NCBI RefSeq assembly: GCF_000308655.1
Contig: NZ_BAGC01000040.1
Coordinates: forward strand, 1 to 64,000
From: Nocardia niigatensis NBRC 100131
GTDB taxonomy: Bacteria > Actinomycetota > Actinomycetes > Mycobacteriales > Mycobacteriaceae
Length of the DNA: 64,000 bases
Direction: 5' to 3'
Part shown: positions 8,034 through 17,914 of the stretch, piece after piece
Position numbering within the stretch: the first letter of the stretch is position 1
Layout: the number at the start of each line of letters is the position of its first letter
Made by a program: the position numbers and the translations under genes
The notes under the pieces: generated by a model
What the model saw: the letters and a program-made list of their open reading frames with translations, nothing else
Database searches by the model: none
Told to the model about the DNA's origin: nothing

Positions 8034-9839
8034 GTGACCGATTTGCTTCCGCAAACCTCGCCCGGGCCGCGCGGCGGGGTCGACGCACCGCCGCCCCGGC
8101 ACGGGCTGACCGTGGCGACCGGGCTGGCCGGGCTCTCGCTCGACGCCATGGCCTCGGTGGCCTATGGGCCCGAGGCCATCGTGCTGGTCCTGGCGGCGGC
8201 GGGCACGGCCGGACTCGGCTTCACCCTGCCGGTGACCCTGGCGATCGTGGTGCTGCTGACCGTGCTGACCTTCTCCTACCGGCAGGTCATCGCGGCGTTC
8301 CCGAACGGCGGCGGCGCGTACGCGGTGGCCAAGGCGCGGCTGGGGCGGCGCACCAGCCTGGTCGCCGCGGCCTCGCTCATCGTCGACTACGTCCTGAATG
8401 TGGCGGTGTCCATCGCCGCGGGCGTGGCGGCGCTGACCTCGGCGTTCCCCTCGCTCTTCCCTTACACGGTGTGGATCTGCCTGGCGGTCCTGGCCGGAAT
8501 CACCGTATTGAATCTGTACGGAATCCGTGAGAGCGCGCGGGCCTTCATGGCCCCGACCGTGGTGTTCGTGCTCGGTATCTTCGTCGTCATCGTCGCGGGC
8601 CTGCTGCGGGCGCAACCGGCCGCGGTCGAAACCGGCGCCGCGGTCGCCGAGAACGCCCGCAATATCGGAATCCTGTTGCTGCTCAAGGCCTTCTCCAGCG
8701 GCTGCGCGGCCCTGACCGGTGTCGAGGCGATCGCCAACGCGGTACCGAGCTTCGCGCAGCCCAGGGTCGAGCGGGCGCAGCGGGCCGAGGTGGCGCTGGG
8801 TGCGCTGCTGGGCCTCATGCTCGTCGGGCTGGCCACGCTGATCGGGAAGTTCTCGATCCACCCGATCGAAGGCGCCACCATCCTGTCGCAGCTGACCGAG
8901 GCGGCGCTGGGCCACGGAATCGCCTACTACATCGTGCAATTCGCGACCGTGATCCTGCTGGCGCTGGCGGCCAACACCTCCTACGGCGGCCTGCCGACAC
9001 TGACCAAGATCCTGGCCGACGACAATTCGCTGCCACACCGGTTCGCGGTGCGTTCACAGCGGCAGGTGTACCGCTTCGGCGTGCTCGCCCTGGGCGTCTC
9101 GTCGGCGGTGCTGCTGGCCGCGTCCGACGGCGAGATGAACGCCCTGGTGCCGCTGTTCGCGATCGGCGTGTTCGTGGGCTTCACCATCGCCCAGGCCGGC
9201 ATGGTCCGGCACTGGCCGGCGGTCCGGACCAAGGGCTGGCGGTGGCGGGTGGCGCTGAACGGGTTCGGCGCGGTGCTCACCTTGGTGGCGCTGATCGTCA
9301 CCACCGCAATGAAATTCGCCGAGGGCGCGTGGCTGATCGTGGTGGTGCTGCCGCTGCTGGTGGTGGCCATGGAGCGGATCCGCACGATCTACGCCCGTAT
9401 CGACGGCTGCCGCGGCGTGGGGTGCGTGCCCGCCGAGCCGAAGGCCACCGAGACCGCGATCGTGGTGCCGGTGTCGGAGGTGTCGGAGCTGAGCCGGGAG
9501 GCGCTGTCGGCGGCCATGTCGCTGGGCCGGGACGTGACCGCGGTGCACGTGTGCCTGCCGGGCGAGAACATCACCGTCTTCACCAAGGAGTGGGAGACCT
9601 GGCACCCGGACGTGCGCCTGGTGCTGCTCGAGGACGGCGATTCGACGGTCGGGGGCCCGGTGGCGCGTTATGTCGCCGACCATTTCACCGGCCGCCGCAA
9701 GGTGGTGGTGATCGCCGAGGTCGAGCCGCCCGCGGGCTGGAATCACGTGCTGCCCAGCCATCGCAGTGACGAGCTGGAGCGGGTGCTGCGCAAGATGACC
9801 GACACCGTGGTGTGTCACCTGCGGGTGCAGATCGCCTGA
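8034..9839 (+). CDS. APC-superfamily permease resembling the potassium importer KimA
   Basis: A roughly 600-residue membrane protein with about 12 hydrophobic segments in residues 25-450, then a soluble C-terminal domain. The first helices carry [20 protein letters not shown] and [16 protein letters not shown]. These match the KimA (YdaO) branch of the APC superfamily, which imports K+ by proton symport and is controlled by c-di-AMP in other bacteria. The C-terminal part resembles a universal-stress-like fold ([20 protein letters not shown], then DVTAVHVC). GTG at 8034 is taken; a GTG at 8019 is equally possible, and no clear ribosome site separates them. It is transcribed opposite to tesB and pdxT and splits the usual tesB-pdxT pair. 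Potassium as substrate is inference. Confidence 0.85.
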   Translation: MTDLLPQTSPGPRGGVDAPPPRHGLTVATGLAGLSLDAMASVAYGPEAIVLVLAAAGTAGLGFTLPVTLAIVVLLTVLTFSYRQVIAAFPNGGGAYAVAKARLGRRTSLVAAASLIVDYVLNVAVSIAAGVAALTSAFPSLFPYTVWICLAVLAGITVLNLYGIRESARAFMAPTVVFVLGIFVVIVAGLLRAQPAAVETGAAVAENARNIGILLLLKAFSSGCAALTGVEAIANAVPSFAQPRVERAQRAEVALGALLGLMLVGLATLIGKFSIHPIEGATILSQLTEAALGHGIAYYIVQFATVILLALAANTSYGGLPTLTKILADDNSLPHRFAVRSQRQVYRFGVLALGVSSAVLLAASDGEMNALVPLFAIGVFVGFTIAQAGMVRHWPAVRTKGWRWRVALNGFGAVLTLVALIVTTAMKFAEGAWLIVVVLPLLVVAMERIRTIYARIDGCRGVGCVPAEPKATETAIVVPVSEVSELSREALSAAMSLGRDVTAVHVCLPGENITVFTKEWETWHPDVRLVLLEDGDSTVGGPVARYVADHFTGRRKVVVIAEVEPPAGWNHVLPSHRSDELERVLRKMTDTVVCHLRVQIA

Positions 9840-9852
9840 TCCCGGAAACACT

Positions 9853-9884
9853 AGCGCGCCACCGTAATTCACCGGCGGCGCGCT
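9853..9884. terminator. Bidirectional terminator between permease and tesB
   Basis: AGCGCGCC at 9853-9860 pairs exactly with GGCGCGCT at 9877-9884, and the stem extends inward through a mismatch. It sits midway between the convergent stops of the permease (9839) and tesB (9900). Confidence 0.6.
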
Positions 9885-9899
9885 CGATTGGTTTGCGGC

Positions 9900-10751
9900 T
9901 CAGGCGGTTCCGGCCGGGTAGGACTCGGCCTGCGCGTCACGGAAGGTGCGGGTCAGCCCCTCCTGAATGACCACCGCCACCAGTTCCCCGGCCTGATTCC
10001 AGATCCGCCCGCCGGTCAGCGCACGGCCCGCGCCCGCCGACGGCGACTGCTGGTCGTAGAGCAGCCAGTCGTCGGCGCGGAACGGGCGCAGGAACCACAT
10101 GGCGTGGTCGAGCGAGGCGTTCTGCGTGGGCTCATCGGGGTGGATGACCTTGGACGAGCCGAGCAGCGTCATATCGCTCATGTACGCCAGGGTGCAGACG
10201 TGGAACAGCGGATCGTCGGGCAGCGGGTGCCGGTAGCGGAACCACACCTGCTGCTGGGCGGCGAGACCGTCGCGGCGGTCCACCTCGTCCTGCGGGATGG
10301 TGCGGATATCCCAGTGCTCCCATTCGCGCATGAGCCACAGCCGTTCGGGGCTCATGGCCTCCTTGGCGTCCGACAGATCAGACGCCGCGGGCACCGCCGG
10401 CATCCTGTCCTGATGCTCGGGACCCTCGTCGCCGACATGGAAGGAGGCCGACATGGTGAAGATGGCCTCGCCGTTCTGCACTCCGGTGACTCTGCGCGTG
10501 CAGAAGGAGCGGCCTTCGCGGATGCGGTCCACCTGGTAGACGGTGGGTCGCTCCGGATTGCCCGGCCGCAGGAAATACCCGTGCAGCGAGTGCACCTGAT
10601 AGTGCGGATCCACCGTGCGCACCGCCGCCACCAGCGCCTGCCCCGCTACCTGCCCGCCGAATGTGCGTGGCAGCTGCGTCTTGGTGGACGCACCACGGAA
10701 GATGTCGCGTTCGAGTTGCTCTATTTCGAGCGCCTCTTCGATCGTCGCCAT
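9900..10751 (-). CDS. tesB: Acyl-CoA thioesterase II (TesB)
   Basis: A 283-residue double-hotdog thioesterase that hydrolyses medium- and long-chain acyl-CoAs to free acid and CoA. Visible features are the N-terminal hotdog with RTFGGQVAGQAL, the linker DPHYQVHSLHGYFLRPGNPERPTVYQVDRIREGRSF, and the second hotdog with LDHAMWFLRPFRADDWLLYDQQSPSAGAGRAL, including the conserved Asp before HAMWF. In Nocardia-type genomes it normally lies between pdxS and pdxT; here both flanks carry other genes. Confidence 0.95.
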   Translation of the reverse strand: MATIEEALEIEQLERDIFRGASTKTQLPRTFGGQVAGQALVAAVRTVDPHYQVHSLHGYFLRPGNPERPTVYQVDRIREGRSFCTRRVTGVQNGEAIFTMSASFHVGDEGPEHQDRMPAVPAASDLSDAKEAMSPERLWLMREWEHWDIRTIPQDEVDRRDGLAAQQQVWFRYRHPLPDDPLFHVCTLAYMSDMTLLGSSKVIHPDEPTQNASLDHAMWFLRPFRADDWLLYDQQSPSAGAGRALTGGRIWNQAGELVAVVIQEGLTRTFRDAQAESYPAGTA

Positions 10752-10798
10752 GCACCCGTCCCTTCGCGTTTGTCCCGCTCAGGCTAACAACCGCCTAA

Positions 10799-10838
10799 AA
10801 CTATCGAATCATTCACGATCGTTTCTGCTACGATAGTT
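10799..10838. promoter_or_regulatory. Inverted repeat upstream of the hydrolase remnant
   Basis: AACTATCG (10799-10806) and CGATAGTT (10831-10838) are exact complements 24 bases apart, with a smaller palindrome ACGATCGT (10815-10822) between them. The region is AT-rich relative to its surroundings and lies just before the ATG at 10842. It looks like an old operator or promoter; the protein that would bind it is unknown. Confidence 0.35.
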
Positions 10839-10841
10839 CTT

Positions 10842-11209
10842 ATGAGCTGGAAGCGCCGGACCCTCCTCGCTGTGAGTTGTGTTGCCGCACTGGTGCTGTC
10901 GGCCGGCGGATGGGTGATCGTCCAGCACGACTTCGGTTTTCGCGCGGAGCGGGTCACCATCACCGGCGGTACCCAGCCGCTGCAGGGCGCGCTGGCATTG
11001 CACCGCACGGGTGTACCGGGATTCGGTGCCGTCGAACCTGCTGACGGTCCCGGACGTTCCCGGACGCCTCGCACAACATCGTGAAGTTCGATCTGGATAG
11101 GCCCGACAGCGCGTGGTCCTACCTGGTCGCGCTCTTCGCACCCCGATCCCTGTACGCCCCAGGCTATCTCGATGCTCTGCGTCGGTACGCCGACCAGCCG
11201 GACCACTGA
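10842..11209 (+). pseudogene. Remnant of an exported alpha/beta hydrolase
   Basis: The N-terminus is intact: a basic start, a hydrophobic anchor (AVSCVAALVLSAGGWVIV), and a beta-hairpin typical of exported alpha/beta hydrolases (RAERVTITGGTQPLQGALAL). After about residue 55 the frame is lost. In another frame the C-terminus reappears as FPDASHNIVKFDLD..SAWSYLVALFAP, ending at a TGA at 11207-11209. Asp-Ala-x-His in that segment resembles the catalytic histidine region. The catalytic core, including the nucleophile elbow, is deleted. The family call rests on these two ends only. Confidence 0.55.
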
Positions 11210-11223
11210 TTCAGGAGTACGTC

Positions 11224-12465
11224 ATGAGAGTTCTAGCCCTGGGCGCGGCGGGCGCGATGGGCGCGGCCGCCGTCGAGACGGCCGCCGGGCTGCTGGGTGT
11301 CGAGCAGATCGTAATCGCCGATCGCGACGGTGCCGCCGCCGCGGCGGTGGCCCGCCGATTCGCCGACGCCCGGGTCCCGGTCACCGCACGCACACTCGAT
11401 GTCACCGACGCGGCCGCGCTGCGCGGGGCGCTCTCGCGGGCCGATCTGGTGCTCAATACCGTTGGCCCCTACTACCGTTTCGGCCGCGCCGTCCTGCGGG
11501 CGGCCATCGACACCGGCACGCACTATCTCGACATCTGCGACGACTGGGAGCCGACGGTCGACATGCTCGGATCGGATCAGGAGGCTCGGGACGCCGGGGT
11601 GTGCGCGGTGGTGGGGATGGGCGCGAGCCCCGGCATCAGCAACCTGCTCGCGGCGCTGGCCGCCGACGAACTCGACACCGTCCTCGACGCGTATACGGCC
11701 TGGCCGGTGGATGTTCCGGGCGCGGGCGCCGACGACGCGCTGCTGACCGATGGACGGCCGACGGCGGCGGCCGTGCACTGGATGCAGCAGAGCAGCGGCA
11801 CCATCTCCGCGGTGGCGGCGGGCCGACTGGTCGCGCAGCGGCCGCTGCGGGCGGTCGAGCTCACCCTGCCCGGGGGCCGGCGCGGGACCGCGTACACGAT
11901 CGGCCATCCCGAGCCGATCACCCTGCAGCGCAGCCTGAATCCGACCGGCGACGCCGCCAACCTGATGGTGGTGACGCCGTGGACGCTGGCCTACCTGGAG
12001 ATGCTGCGCCGCGATATCGACGCCGGGCTGCTCACCAACGAGGCGGCCGCCGAGGAGCTGGCCAGCCCGTCGCTGGGGCGGATGGTCCGGTCGGTGCCGA
12101 CGGCGATGCGGACCCGGGGTCCCGGCAATTTGCCACCCTTCTTCGCCGCGCTGTCCGGCACCCGGGACGGGCGCGAGTACCGGGTGCTCGCCCACCTGAG
12201 CCCCGAGGAGACGGGCGGAGTCCGTATGCTGTTCGGCGATATGGCGCGGGCCACCGGGATCCCCTTGGCGCTGGGCATGTCCCAGGTCATCGACGGCAGC
12301 GCCCGCCGGCCGGGCGTGCATCCGCCGGAGGCGGTCATCGACGCGCGGCGGTTCTTCGCCGACCTGGGCCGGGAATTCGGCGGCAGCGCGGCGCCGGTCG
12401 TCATCGAACGGGAGCCCGGTGGCATCACGGCCGGCCGGGTGGAGCGAGGAGTGACCAGTGGATGA
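11224..12465 (+). CDS. Saccharopine dehydrogenase-like NAD(P)-binding protein
   Basis: A 413-residue protein with an N-terminal Rossmann domain (VLALGAAGAMGAAAVE dinucleotide loop; the IVIADRD strand end suggests NAD(H)). A central stretch, LVLNTVGPYYRFGRAVLRAAIDTGTHYLDICDD, is diagnostic for the saccharopine dehydrogenase/homospermidine synthase-like superfamily. The catalytic partner and substrate cannot be assigned; these proteins are often reductases acting on amino or keto acids. ATG at 11224 follows a CAGGAG. Its 3' end overlaps the PaaX-like gene by eight bases, so the two are an operon. Confidence 0.85.
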   Translation: MRVLALGAAGAMGAAAVETAAGLLGVEQIVIADRDGAAAAAVARRFADARVPVTARTLDVTDAAALRGALSRADLVLNTVGPYYRFGRAVLRAAIDTGTHYLDICDDWEPTVDMLGSDQEARDAGVCAVVGMGASPGISNLLAALAADELDTVLDAYTAWPVDVPGAGADDALLTDGRPTAAAVHWMQQSSGTISAVAAGRLVAQRPLRAVELTLPGGRRGTAYTIGHPEPITLQRSLNPTGDAANLMVVTPWTLAYLEMLRRDIDAGLLTNEAAAEELASPSLGRMVRSVPTAMRTRGPGNLPPFFAALSGTRDGREYRVLAHLSPEETGGVRMLFGDMARATGIPLALGMSQVIDGSARRPGVHPPEAVIDARRFFADLGREFGGSAAPVVIEREPGGITAGRVERGVTSG

Positions 12466-13336
12466 TCCGGTTGCGGCCACCGAGATTCCGACCCGGACGC
12501 TCGTGGAGAGCATGATCCGCGAGGACGCCACCATCGACGCGGGCGAACTCTACGATGTCGCCACGGCGCTGGGGATGAGCGATCAGCAGGTGCGGCTGTG
12601 CATCAAAAGGCTGGTGGCCGAAGGCCGATTCACGCACGAGGGGCGCGGGCGCAAAGCGATACTGCGCGCCACCGCGGACACCCGGGGCAGCACCCTCGAA
12701 CCCGACCTGGAGTATTTGCGGTTCACCTACGCCCAGGATCGCGGGGAGGTGACGTGGGACGGCAATTGGCATCTGGCGGCCTTCGCGGTGCCGGAGGCCA
12801 ATCGGCAGGCGCGTGACGCCATGCGTGAGGCCATCATGTTCCACGGCGGCGCGCCGATCCAGGGCGGACTGTACGTGTCGCCGCACGCGTGGGAGGACCG
12901 GATCCGTTCCCTGGCAGGCACACTCGGCATCGACGGGCAGCTCACCCTGATGACCACCGCTGAGCTGTCGGTCGGGGGGATCACCGCGGGAACCGAACTC
13001 GCGGCGCGACTGTGGCCGCTGGATCGGCTGGCCGCCGGGCACGAGCGGCTGCTCGCGACCGCCGAGCGCACGCTGTCGGCGCTGCGCACCGCGGATTCGA
13101 CCGAACAGCTGTCGCTGGCGATCACGGTGGCCGCCGAATTCGATCGAGCGCTCGCCGGCGATCCGCTGCTGCCGCCCGAGCTGCTCCCCCAACCCTGGAT
13201 CGGGGTGACCGCCCGCGCCGCGGTCGCCCGATGCTGGGCGGCGCTGAATGCCGTTCCCCTGCCGCCGATTCGACTGTTCCGCTGGCACACCGACGTGGTC
13301 GCCGAGATCACCGCCCCCACCGGTACCCGGGATTAG
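12458..13336 (+). CDS. PaaX family transcriptional regulator
   Basis: A 292-residue protein with the PaaX layout. There is an N-terminal winged helix (residues about 15-75, ATALGMSDQQVRLCIKRLVAEGRFTHEGRGRK), a central PaaX domain (WDGNWHLAAFAVPEANRQARDAMREAI, then GGLYVSPHAWEDR), and a C-terminal helical domain with DPLLPPELLPQPW. PaaX proteins repress catabolic operons and are released by CoA thioesters such as phenylacetyl-CoA. The start is GTG at 12458, with GGAGCGAGGAG upstream. It overlaps the dehydrogenase gene, which it probably regulates. No phenylacetate genes are nearby, so the ligand is open. Confidence 0.85.
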   Translation: MDDPVAATEIPTRTLVESMIREDATIDAGELYDVATALGMSDQQVRLCIKRLVAEGRFTHEGRGRKAILRATADTRGSTLEPDLEYLRFTYAQDRGEVTWDGNWHLAAFAVPEANRQARDAMREAIMFHGGAPIQGGLYVSPHAWEDRIRSLAGTLGIDGQLTLMTTAELSVGGITAGTELAARLWPLDRLAAGHERLLATAERTLSALRTADSTEQLSLAITVAAEFDRALAGDPLLPPELLPQPWIGVTARAAVARCWAALNAVPLPPIRLFRWHTDVVAEITAPTGTRD

Positions 13337-13547
13337 ACCGACAGCACATCATCCCCCGGCCCGGCTGTCACTGTGACCCGGAACCCGGAAAATCCTTACG
13401 GTCTGCTTACGCCCAGCGGTGGCAGCATGTGCTGACGGGCTCACGCCCGGCAGAGACATCGCTGCAACAGGGGGTGCCAGTGTTGGCAATAGCCGAGGTC
13501 GATCGGGCCTTGGGTCCTGGAATCGCTTGCGCTGCTGAGGGACCGGC

Positions 13548-15698
13548 ATGACCATGACCCACTGCCTGCGACCGGACTGCGGCGGAACCATCCAGGACGG
13601 CTTCTGCGACGAGTGCGGAATGGCGCCCGCCGCACCGGCGCGTCAGAGCCGCCGCTCCTCCTCCCGTTCCACCCGCACCGCGCGGTCCAGCCGGGGCCGG
13701 CTGGGCGCGGGCCTGGTATCGATTCCGCAAGTGCCGTACCGGGATCCGTCCACGGCGGTGCTGGCCGACCCGCAGGTGCCCGAGCGCGAACGCTTCTGCA
13801 GCAACTGCAATCAGCGGGTGGGCCGCGGCCGCGAGGGTGTGCCGGGCCGTACCGAGGGCTTCTGCCGCCAGTGCGGCACCGCCTACTCCTTCACCCCGAA
13901 GCTGGCCGCGGGCGATCTGGTGGCCGGACAGTACGAAGTGCTGGGCTGCCTGGCGCACGGTGGCCTCGGCTGGATCTACCTGGCACGCGACCACAATGTC
14001 AGCGACCGCTGGGTCGTGCTCAAGGGCCTGCTCGACTCCGGCGATGCCGACGCGATGGCCGCGGCGGTGGCCGAGCGGCAGTTCCTGGCATCGGTGGAGC
14101 ATCCGAACATCGTCAAGATCTTCAACTTCGTACGGCATCCGGACCCGCGCACGCATGAGCCGGTCGGCTACATCGTCATGGAGTACATCGGTGGCGCATC
14201 GCTGAAAGAGCTGCGCTCCCAGCATGATCCTTCCGGCAGACCGGCGCCGCTGCCGCTGGCGCGGGGGCTGGCCTACATTCTCGAGATCCTGCCCGCCATC
14301 GGCTATCTGCACGGCATGGATCTGCTCTACTGCGATTTCAAGCCCGACAATATGATTCAGACCGAGGAGCAGCTCAAGCTCATCGATCTGGGCGCGGTCC
14401 GGCACGTGGAAGACGAGGACAGCGCCGGCTTCAAGACCGACGGCTACTGCGCGCCCGAGCTGGAAACCGAAGGCGCGTCGGTGGAGTCGGATCTGTTCAC
14501 GGTGGCGCGGACACTCGCGGTGCTCACCTTCAACTTCGACTACCAGCACGCCTACAAGTACACCCTGCCGCCCGCGACGGACGTGCCGCTGCTGGCGCAG
14601 TTCCCGTCGTTCCGGCGGCTGCTGGAACGCGCCACCGCCGCCGACCCGAACGAGCGCTTCGGGTCCGCCTCGGAGATGGCCGAACAGGTGACCGGCGTCT
14701 TGCGCGAGGTGGTGGCCGCCGAGGACGGGCAGCCGCGCCCGGCGCTGTCCACCGTGTTCAGTGGTGAGCGTGCGGCTTTCGGGGCCGACCCGCGGCAGTG
14801 GCCCGCCACCCCGGACCCGCTCGCCATCGCCGCGGCGCTGCCGGTGCCCATGGTCGACCCGTCCGATCCGGCGGCGGCCTTCCTGGCCACCACCTCGATC
14901 GGCGACCCCGGGCAGTTGGTGGCCGCCCTGGAGGCCGCGCCGGTGTCCTCGCCCGAGGTGACGCTGGCGCTGATTCGCGCCCGCATCGAGAGCGGCGACT
15001 TCGACACGGCCGCAGGCGAACTCACCGTATTCGAGGAGTCCCAGGACGCCGACTGGCGGATCACCTGGTATCGCGGGCTCACTGCGCTGGCGCGCCGAGA
15101 CTTCACCGCCGCGCGCCAGTACTTCGACACCGTCTACGGCATGCTGCCCGGCGAGGCGGCGGCCAAACTGGCGCTCGCGGCCGCTCAGGAGTGCGGCGGC
15201 GGGTTCGCCGCCGCGTCCCGGCTGTACCTGCGGGTGTGGCGGACCGACAACGGATATCCCAGTGCCGCCTTCGGTTCGGCGCGCACCCTGCTGCAGGAGC
15301 GCGATGTCGACGGCGCCATCGCTGTCGCGGAATCCGTGCCCGCCGGCTCCAGCCATCACACCGCCGCCCAGCTCGCCGCCTTCGGCGCGCAGCTCGCGGG
15401 CGGGTCGGGCCGGCACGGCTATCTCGTCGCGGCCGGTGAACGCCTCACCGGTCTGCCGCTGGATCCGGAATACAAGGCATGGAAGAGCATTGCGGTCCTC
15501 GATGCCGCGCGCGCCCTGGCGGCCGCGCATCCGGTCGAGCCGGGCGCGACCGTGCTCGGCTGCCGCTTCGCCGATCGCGAGCTGCGGACCGCGCTGGAGT
15601 CCCAGTTCCGGATCCTGGCGCGACTGGCCCCCGACAAACTGACCCGGCGGGATCTGGTCAACCGGGCCAATGCCATTCGCCCCGTCAGCTGGGTGTGA
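13548..15698 (+). CDS. pknG: Serine/threonine protein kinase PknG
   Basis: A 716-residue soluble kinase. In order: an extra N-terminal zinc ribbon (Cys6, 11, 20, 23); a Ser/Arg-rich linker; the rubredoxin-like metal site of PknG (Cys84, 87, 106, 109); the kinase domain from about 129 with VVLK at Lys159, CDFKPDN as catalytic loop and IDLGAVR in place of DFG; then TPR helices to the end. In mycobacteria and corynebacteria PknG phosphorylates the FHA protein GarA/OdhI to control 2-oxoglutarate and glutamate metabolism. It opens a co-oriented operon with PP2C, VWA, FHA and GlnX-like genes. The N-terminal ribbon is additional to the rubredoxin site and resembles ribbons in two neighbouring proteins. 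Confidence 0.95.
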   Translation: MTMTHCLRPDCGGTIQDGFCDECGMAPAAPARQSRRSSSRSTRTARSSRGRLGAGLVSIPQVPYRDPSTAVLADPQVPERERFCSNCNQRVGRGREGVPGRTEGFCRQCGTAYSFTPKLAAGDLVAGQYEVLGCLAHGGLGWIYLARDHNVSDRWVVLKGLLDSGDADAMAAAVAERQFLASVEHPNIVKIFNFVRHPDPRTHEPVGYIVMEYIGGASLKELRSQHDPSGRPAPLPLARGLAYILEILPAIGYLHGMDLLYCDFKPDNMIQTEEQLKLIDLGAVRHVEDEDSAGFKTDGYCAPELETEGASVESDLFTVARTLAVLTFNFDYQHAYKYTLPPATDVPLLAQFPSFRRLLERATAADPNERFGSASEMAEQVTGVLREVVAAEDGQPRPALSTVFSGERAAFGADPRQWPATPDPLAIAAALPVPMVDPSDPAAAFLATTSIGDPGQLVAALEAAPVSSPEVTLALIRARIESGDFDTAAGELTVFEESQDADWRITWYRGLTALARRDFTAARQYFDTVYGMLPGEAAAKLALAAAQECGGGFAAASRLYLRVWRTDNGYPSAAFGSARTLLQERDVDGAIAVAESVPAGSSHHTAAQLAAFGAQLAGGSGRHGYLVAAGERLTGLPLDPEYKAWKSIAVLDAARALAAAHPVEPGATVLGCRFADRELRTALESQFRILARLAPDKLTRRDLVNRANAIRPVSWV

Positions 15699-15701
15699 AC
15701 G

Positions 15702-16613
15702 ATGACGACACTCGAGGAGACGACCGACGTGTGCCCGGCGTGTGGCGCACGATGCGCCGACGGCGACCGATTCTGCGAGGACTGCGGCGCATGCCTGACC
15801 GGTGAGGTCGCGGCGGCCCCCGCCGTTCCCGACCGGCGGCAACTCGATCTCGGCGGCCTCGCCGCGGTCAGCGATCGCGGGAAACGGCACGCGCACAACG
15901 AGGATGCGATGGCGCTGCGCACCGTGGCAGACTTTCGGATCCTGGTGGTGTGCGACGGGGTATCCAGCTCCGAGCACGCCGCCGACGCCGCCCAGCGCGC
16001 CGCCGCAACCGCCGCCGATCGGCTCGCGGCCGAGTTGAGTGTGGGTCTCGGCGCGGAGGCGGCGACCATCCTGGCCATCGGCGCGGCAGCCGAAGCCGTT
16101 GCGGCCCTGGGTGATCGAGGCGAGCTGACACCGTCCTGCACGATCGTGACGGCGGCGGTCACCGCGACCGCGGTCACCGTCGGGTCCATCGGCGACAGCC
16201 GTGCCTACTGGCTCACCGCCGACGCGGCCGCCACGCCACCGCGTCGGCTGAGCATCGACGATTCGGTGGCCGCCGGGCTGGTGGACCTGGGTGTGGACGA
16301 GGCGACCGCCATGTCCATGCCCGACGCGCACACCCTCACCGCCTGGCTCGGGGCCGACGCGGACGGCGTCGAACCCCACCTGCGCACCTTCGTCCCGGAC
16401 GGGACGGGCGCGGTGCTGCTGTGCAGCGACGGACTGTGGAACTACCACCCCGACGCCGCCGCGCTCACCGCGCTCGCCCTGCCGTCCGCCCTGACCGACC
16501 CGTGCGCCACCGCCCATCACCTGGCCGATCTGGCGCTCGCCGCCGGCGGCGGCGACAACATCACCGTCGCCGTCGCGCCGTTTCCCGCACTCTCGAGGAA
16601 TAGCCGATCATGA
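15702..16613 (+). CDS. PP2C-type serine/threonine phosphatase with zinc ribbon
   Basis: A 303-residue protein. Residues 11-28 are a zinc ribbon (CPAC, then CEDC). From about 50 onward it is a PP2C/PPM phosphatase with the expected metal-binding aspartates in SDRGKRHAHNEDAM, VVCDGVSSSEHA, GDSRAY, CSDGLWN and GGGDNITV. It starts four bases after pknG and ends in an ATGA overlap with the VWA gene. The obvious role is to reverse PknG-type phosphorylation on shared targets such as the FHA protein downstream; this is inference from context. Confidence 0.93.
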   Translation: MTTLEETTDVCPACGARCADGDRFCEDCGACLTGEVAAAPAVPDRRQLDLGGLAAVSDRGKRHAHNEDAMALRTVADFRILVVCDGVSSSEHAADAAQRAAATAADRLAAELSVGLGAEAATILAIGAAAEAVAALGDRGELTPSCTIVTAAVTATAVTVGSIGDSRAYWLTADAAATPPRRLSIDDSVAAGLVDLGVDEATAMSMPDAHTLTAWLGADADGVEPHLRTFVPDGTGAVLLCSDGLWNYHPDAAALTALALPSALTDPCATAHHLADLALAAGGGDNITVAVAPFPALSRNSRS

Positions 16614-17902
16614 ACGATGCCCTGGGTTTCCGCATCGACACCTACCAGAACGAGTACCTGCCCGCGGGCGCGACGCGGGTCGACGCGGTCGTCACCGTGA
16701 CCGCGAGCGGGGGCGGCGCGATACCCGCGAGCGGCGGGGCGGCCGAGGTGATCATCGTCGACTGCTCGGGCAGCATGGACCACGCCTACGGGAAACTCGC
16801 CGCCGCCAAGAACGCCACGGCGGCCGCCATCTCGGCGGTGCGCGATGGCGTGGACTTCGCAGTCGTCGCGGGCACCGAGGTGGCGCGCATGGTGTATCCG
16901 GTGACGCCGTCGCTGATCACCGCTACGTCCGGCAACAAGGTCAATGCCATTGCCGCCGTGCAGAACCTGCGGGCCGGCGGGGGCACCGCGATCGGCAACT
17001 GGCTGCGGCTGGCGCGGCACCTGCTCGGGGACCGGGAAGGGTTGCGCCACGCCATCCTGCTCACCGACGGCCGCGACGAACACGAGACGCCGCAGCAGCT
17101 CGACGCCGAGATCCAGGCCAGCACCGGGGTGTACGTGTGCGACTGCCGCGGCGTCGGCACCGACTGGGAGATCGCCGAACTGCGCAAGATCTCGAGCGCA
17201 CTGCTCGGCACCGTCGACATCGTCGCCGACCCCCGCGACCTGGTGGACGACTTCCAGGCCATGACCACCGCGGCCATGGGCAAGTCCGTCGCCGATGTGA
17301 CGCTGCGGCTGTGGACGCCGCGCGGGGCCACCGTGAAATTCGTCAAGCAGGTCGCGCCGGATCTGCTCGATCTGACCGGGCGGCGCACCGAAACCGGTAC
17401 GCAGACCGGCGAATACCCGACCGGATCGTGGGGCGGCGCGGAGAGCCGCGACTACCACATCTGCGTCGAGGTCGCGCCCGGCGGACTCGGGGACGTCATG
17501 CTCGCGGGGCGGATCGGACTGGTGCGCGGCAGCGGGGATCGGGCCGAGGTGCTCGGGCAGGGGCTGATCAAGGCGGTGTGGACCGACGATGTCGCGCAGT
17601 CCAGCAAGATCAGCCCGGAGGTGGCCCACTACACCGGGCAGGCCGAGCTGGCCGGGGTCATCCAGGAGGGCCTCGCCGCGCGCCGCGACGGCGATCTCGA
17701 CACCGCCACCAGGAAACTCGGGCGCGCGGTGCAGATCGCGGCGGCCTCCGGCAACGCGGACACCGCCAAACTCCTGGAGGGCGTGGTCGACGTGCTCGAC
17801 GCGCGGACCGGGACCGTGCGGCTGAAGTCGGCGGTCCGCAAGGCCGACGAGATGACGCTCGACACGCGGTCGACCAAGACTTCGCGCGTGCACAAACGAT
17901 AG
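16610..17902 (+). CDS. von Willebrand factor A (VWA) domain protein
   Basis: A 430-residue cytosolic protein with a VWA domain starting near residue 45. The MIDAS metal site is intact as DCSGS (51-55) followed by the conserved threonine region (GGGTAIGNW) and LTDGRDEHE. The C-terminal half is beta-rich, then ends in helices (about 345-430). It resembles the VWA proteins found with FHA, PP2C and kinase genes in actinobacteria and probably acts as a metal-dependent protein interaction platform. It overlaps the phosphatase gene by four bases. Confidence 0.9.
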   Translation: MNDALGFRIDTYQNEYLPAGATRVDAVVTVTASGGGAIPASGGAAEVIIVDCSGSMDHAYGKLAAAKNATAAAISAVRDGVDFAVVAGTEVARMVYPVTPSLITATSGNKVNAIAAVQNLRAGGGTAIGNWLRLARHLLGDREGLRHAILLTDGRDEHETPQQLDAEIQASTGVYVCDCRGVGTDWEIAELRKISSALLGTVDIVADPRDLVDDFQAMTTAAMGKSVADVTLRLWTPRGATVKFVKQVAPDLLDLTGRRTETGTQTGEYPTGSWGGAESRDYHICVEVAPGGLGDVMLAGRIGLVRGSGDRAEVLGQGLIKAVWTDDVAQSSKISPEVAHYTGQAELAGVIQEGLAARRDGDLDTATRKLGRAVQIAAASGNADTAKLLEGVVDVLDARTGTVRLKSAVRKADEMTLDTRSTKTSRVHKR

Positions 17903-17914
17903 AGGGGGACGAAC

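Noticed and set aside
7941..9038. Upstream extension of the pdxT frame
   Set aside because: Antisense to the permease gene and rich in Arg/Gly/His; family length is reached from the ATG at 7940.
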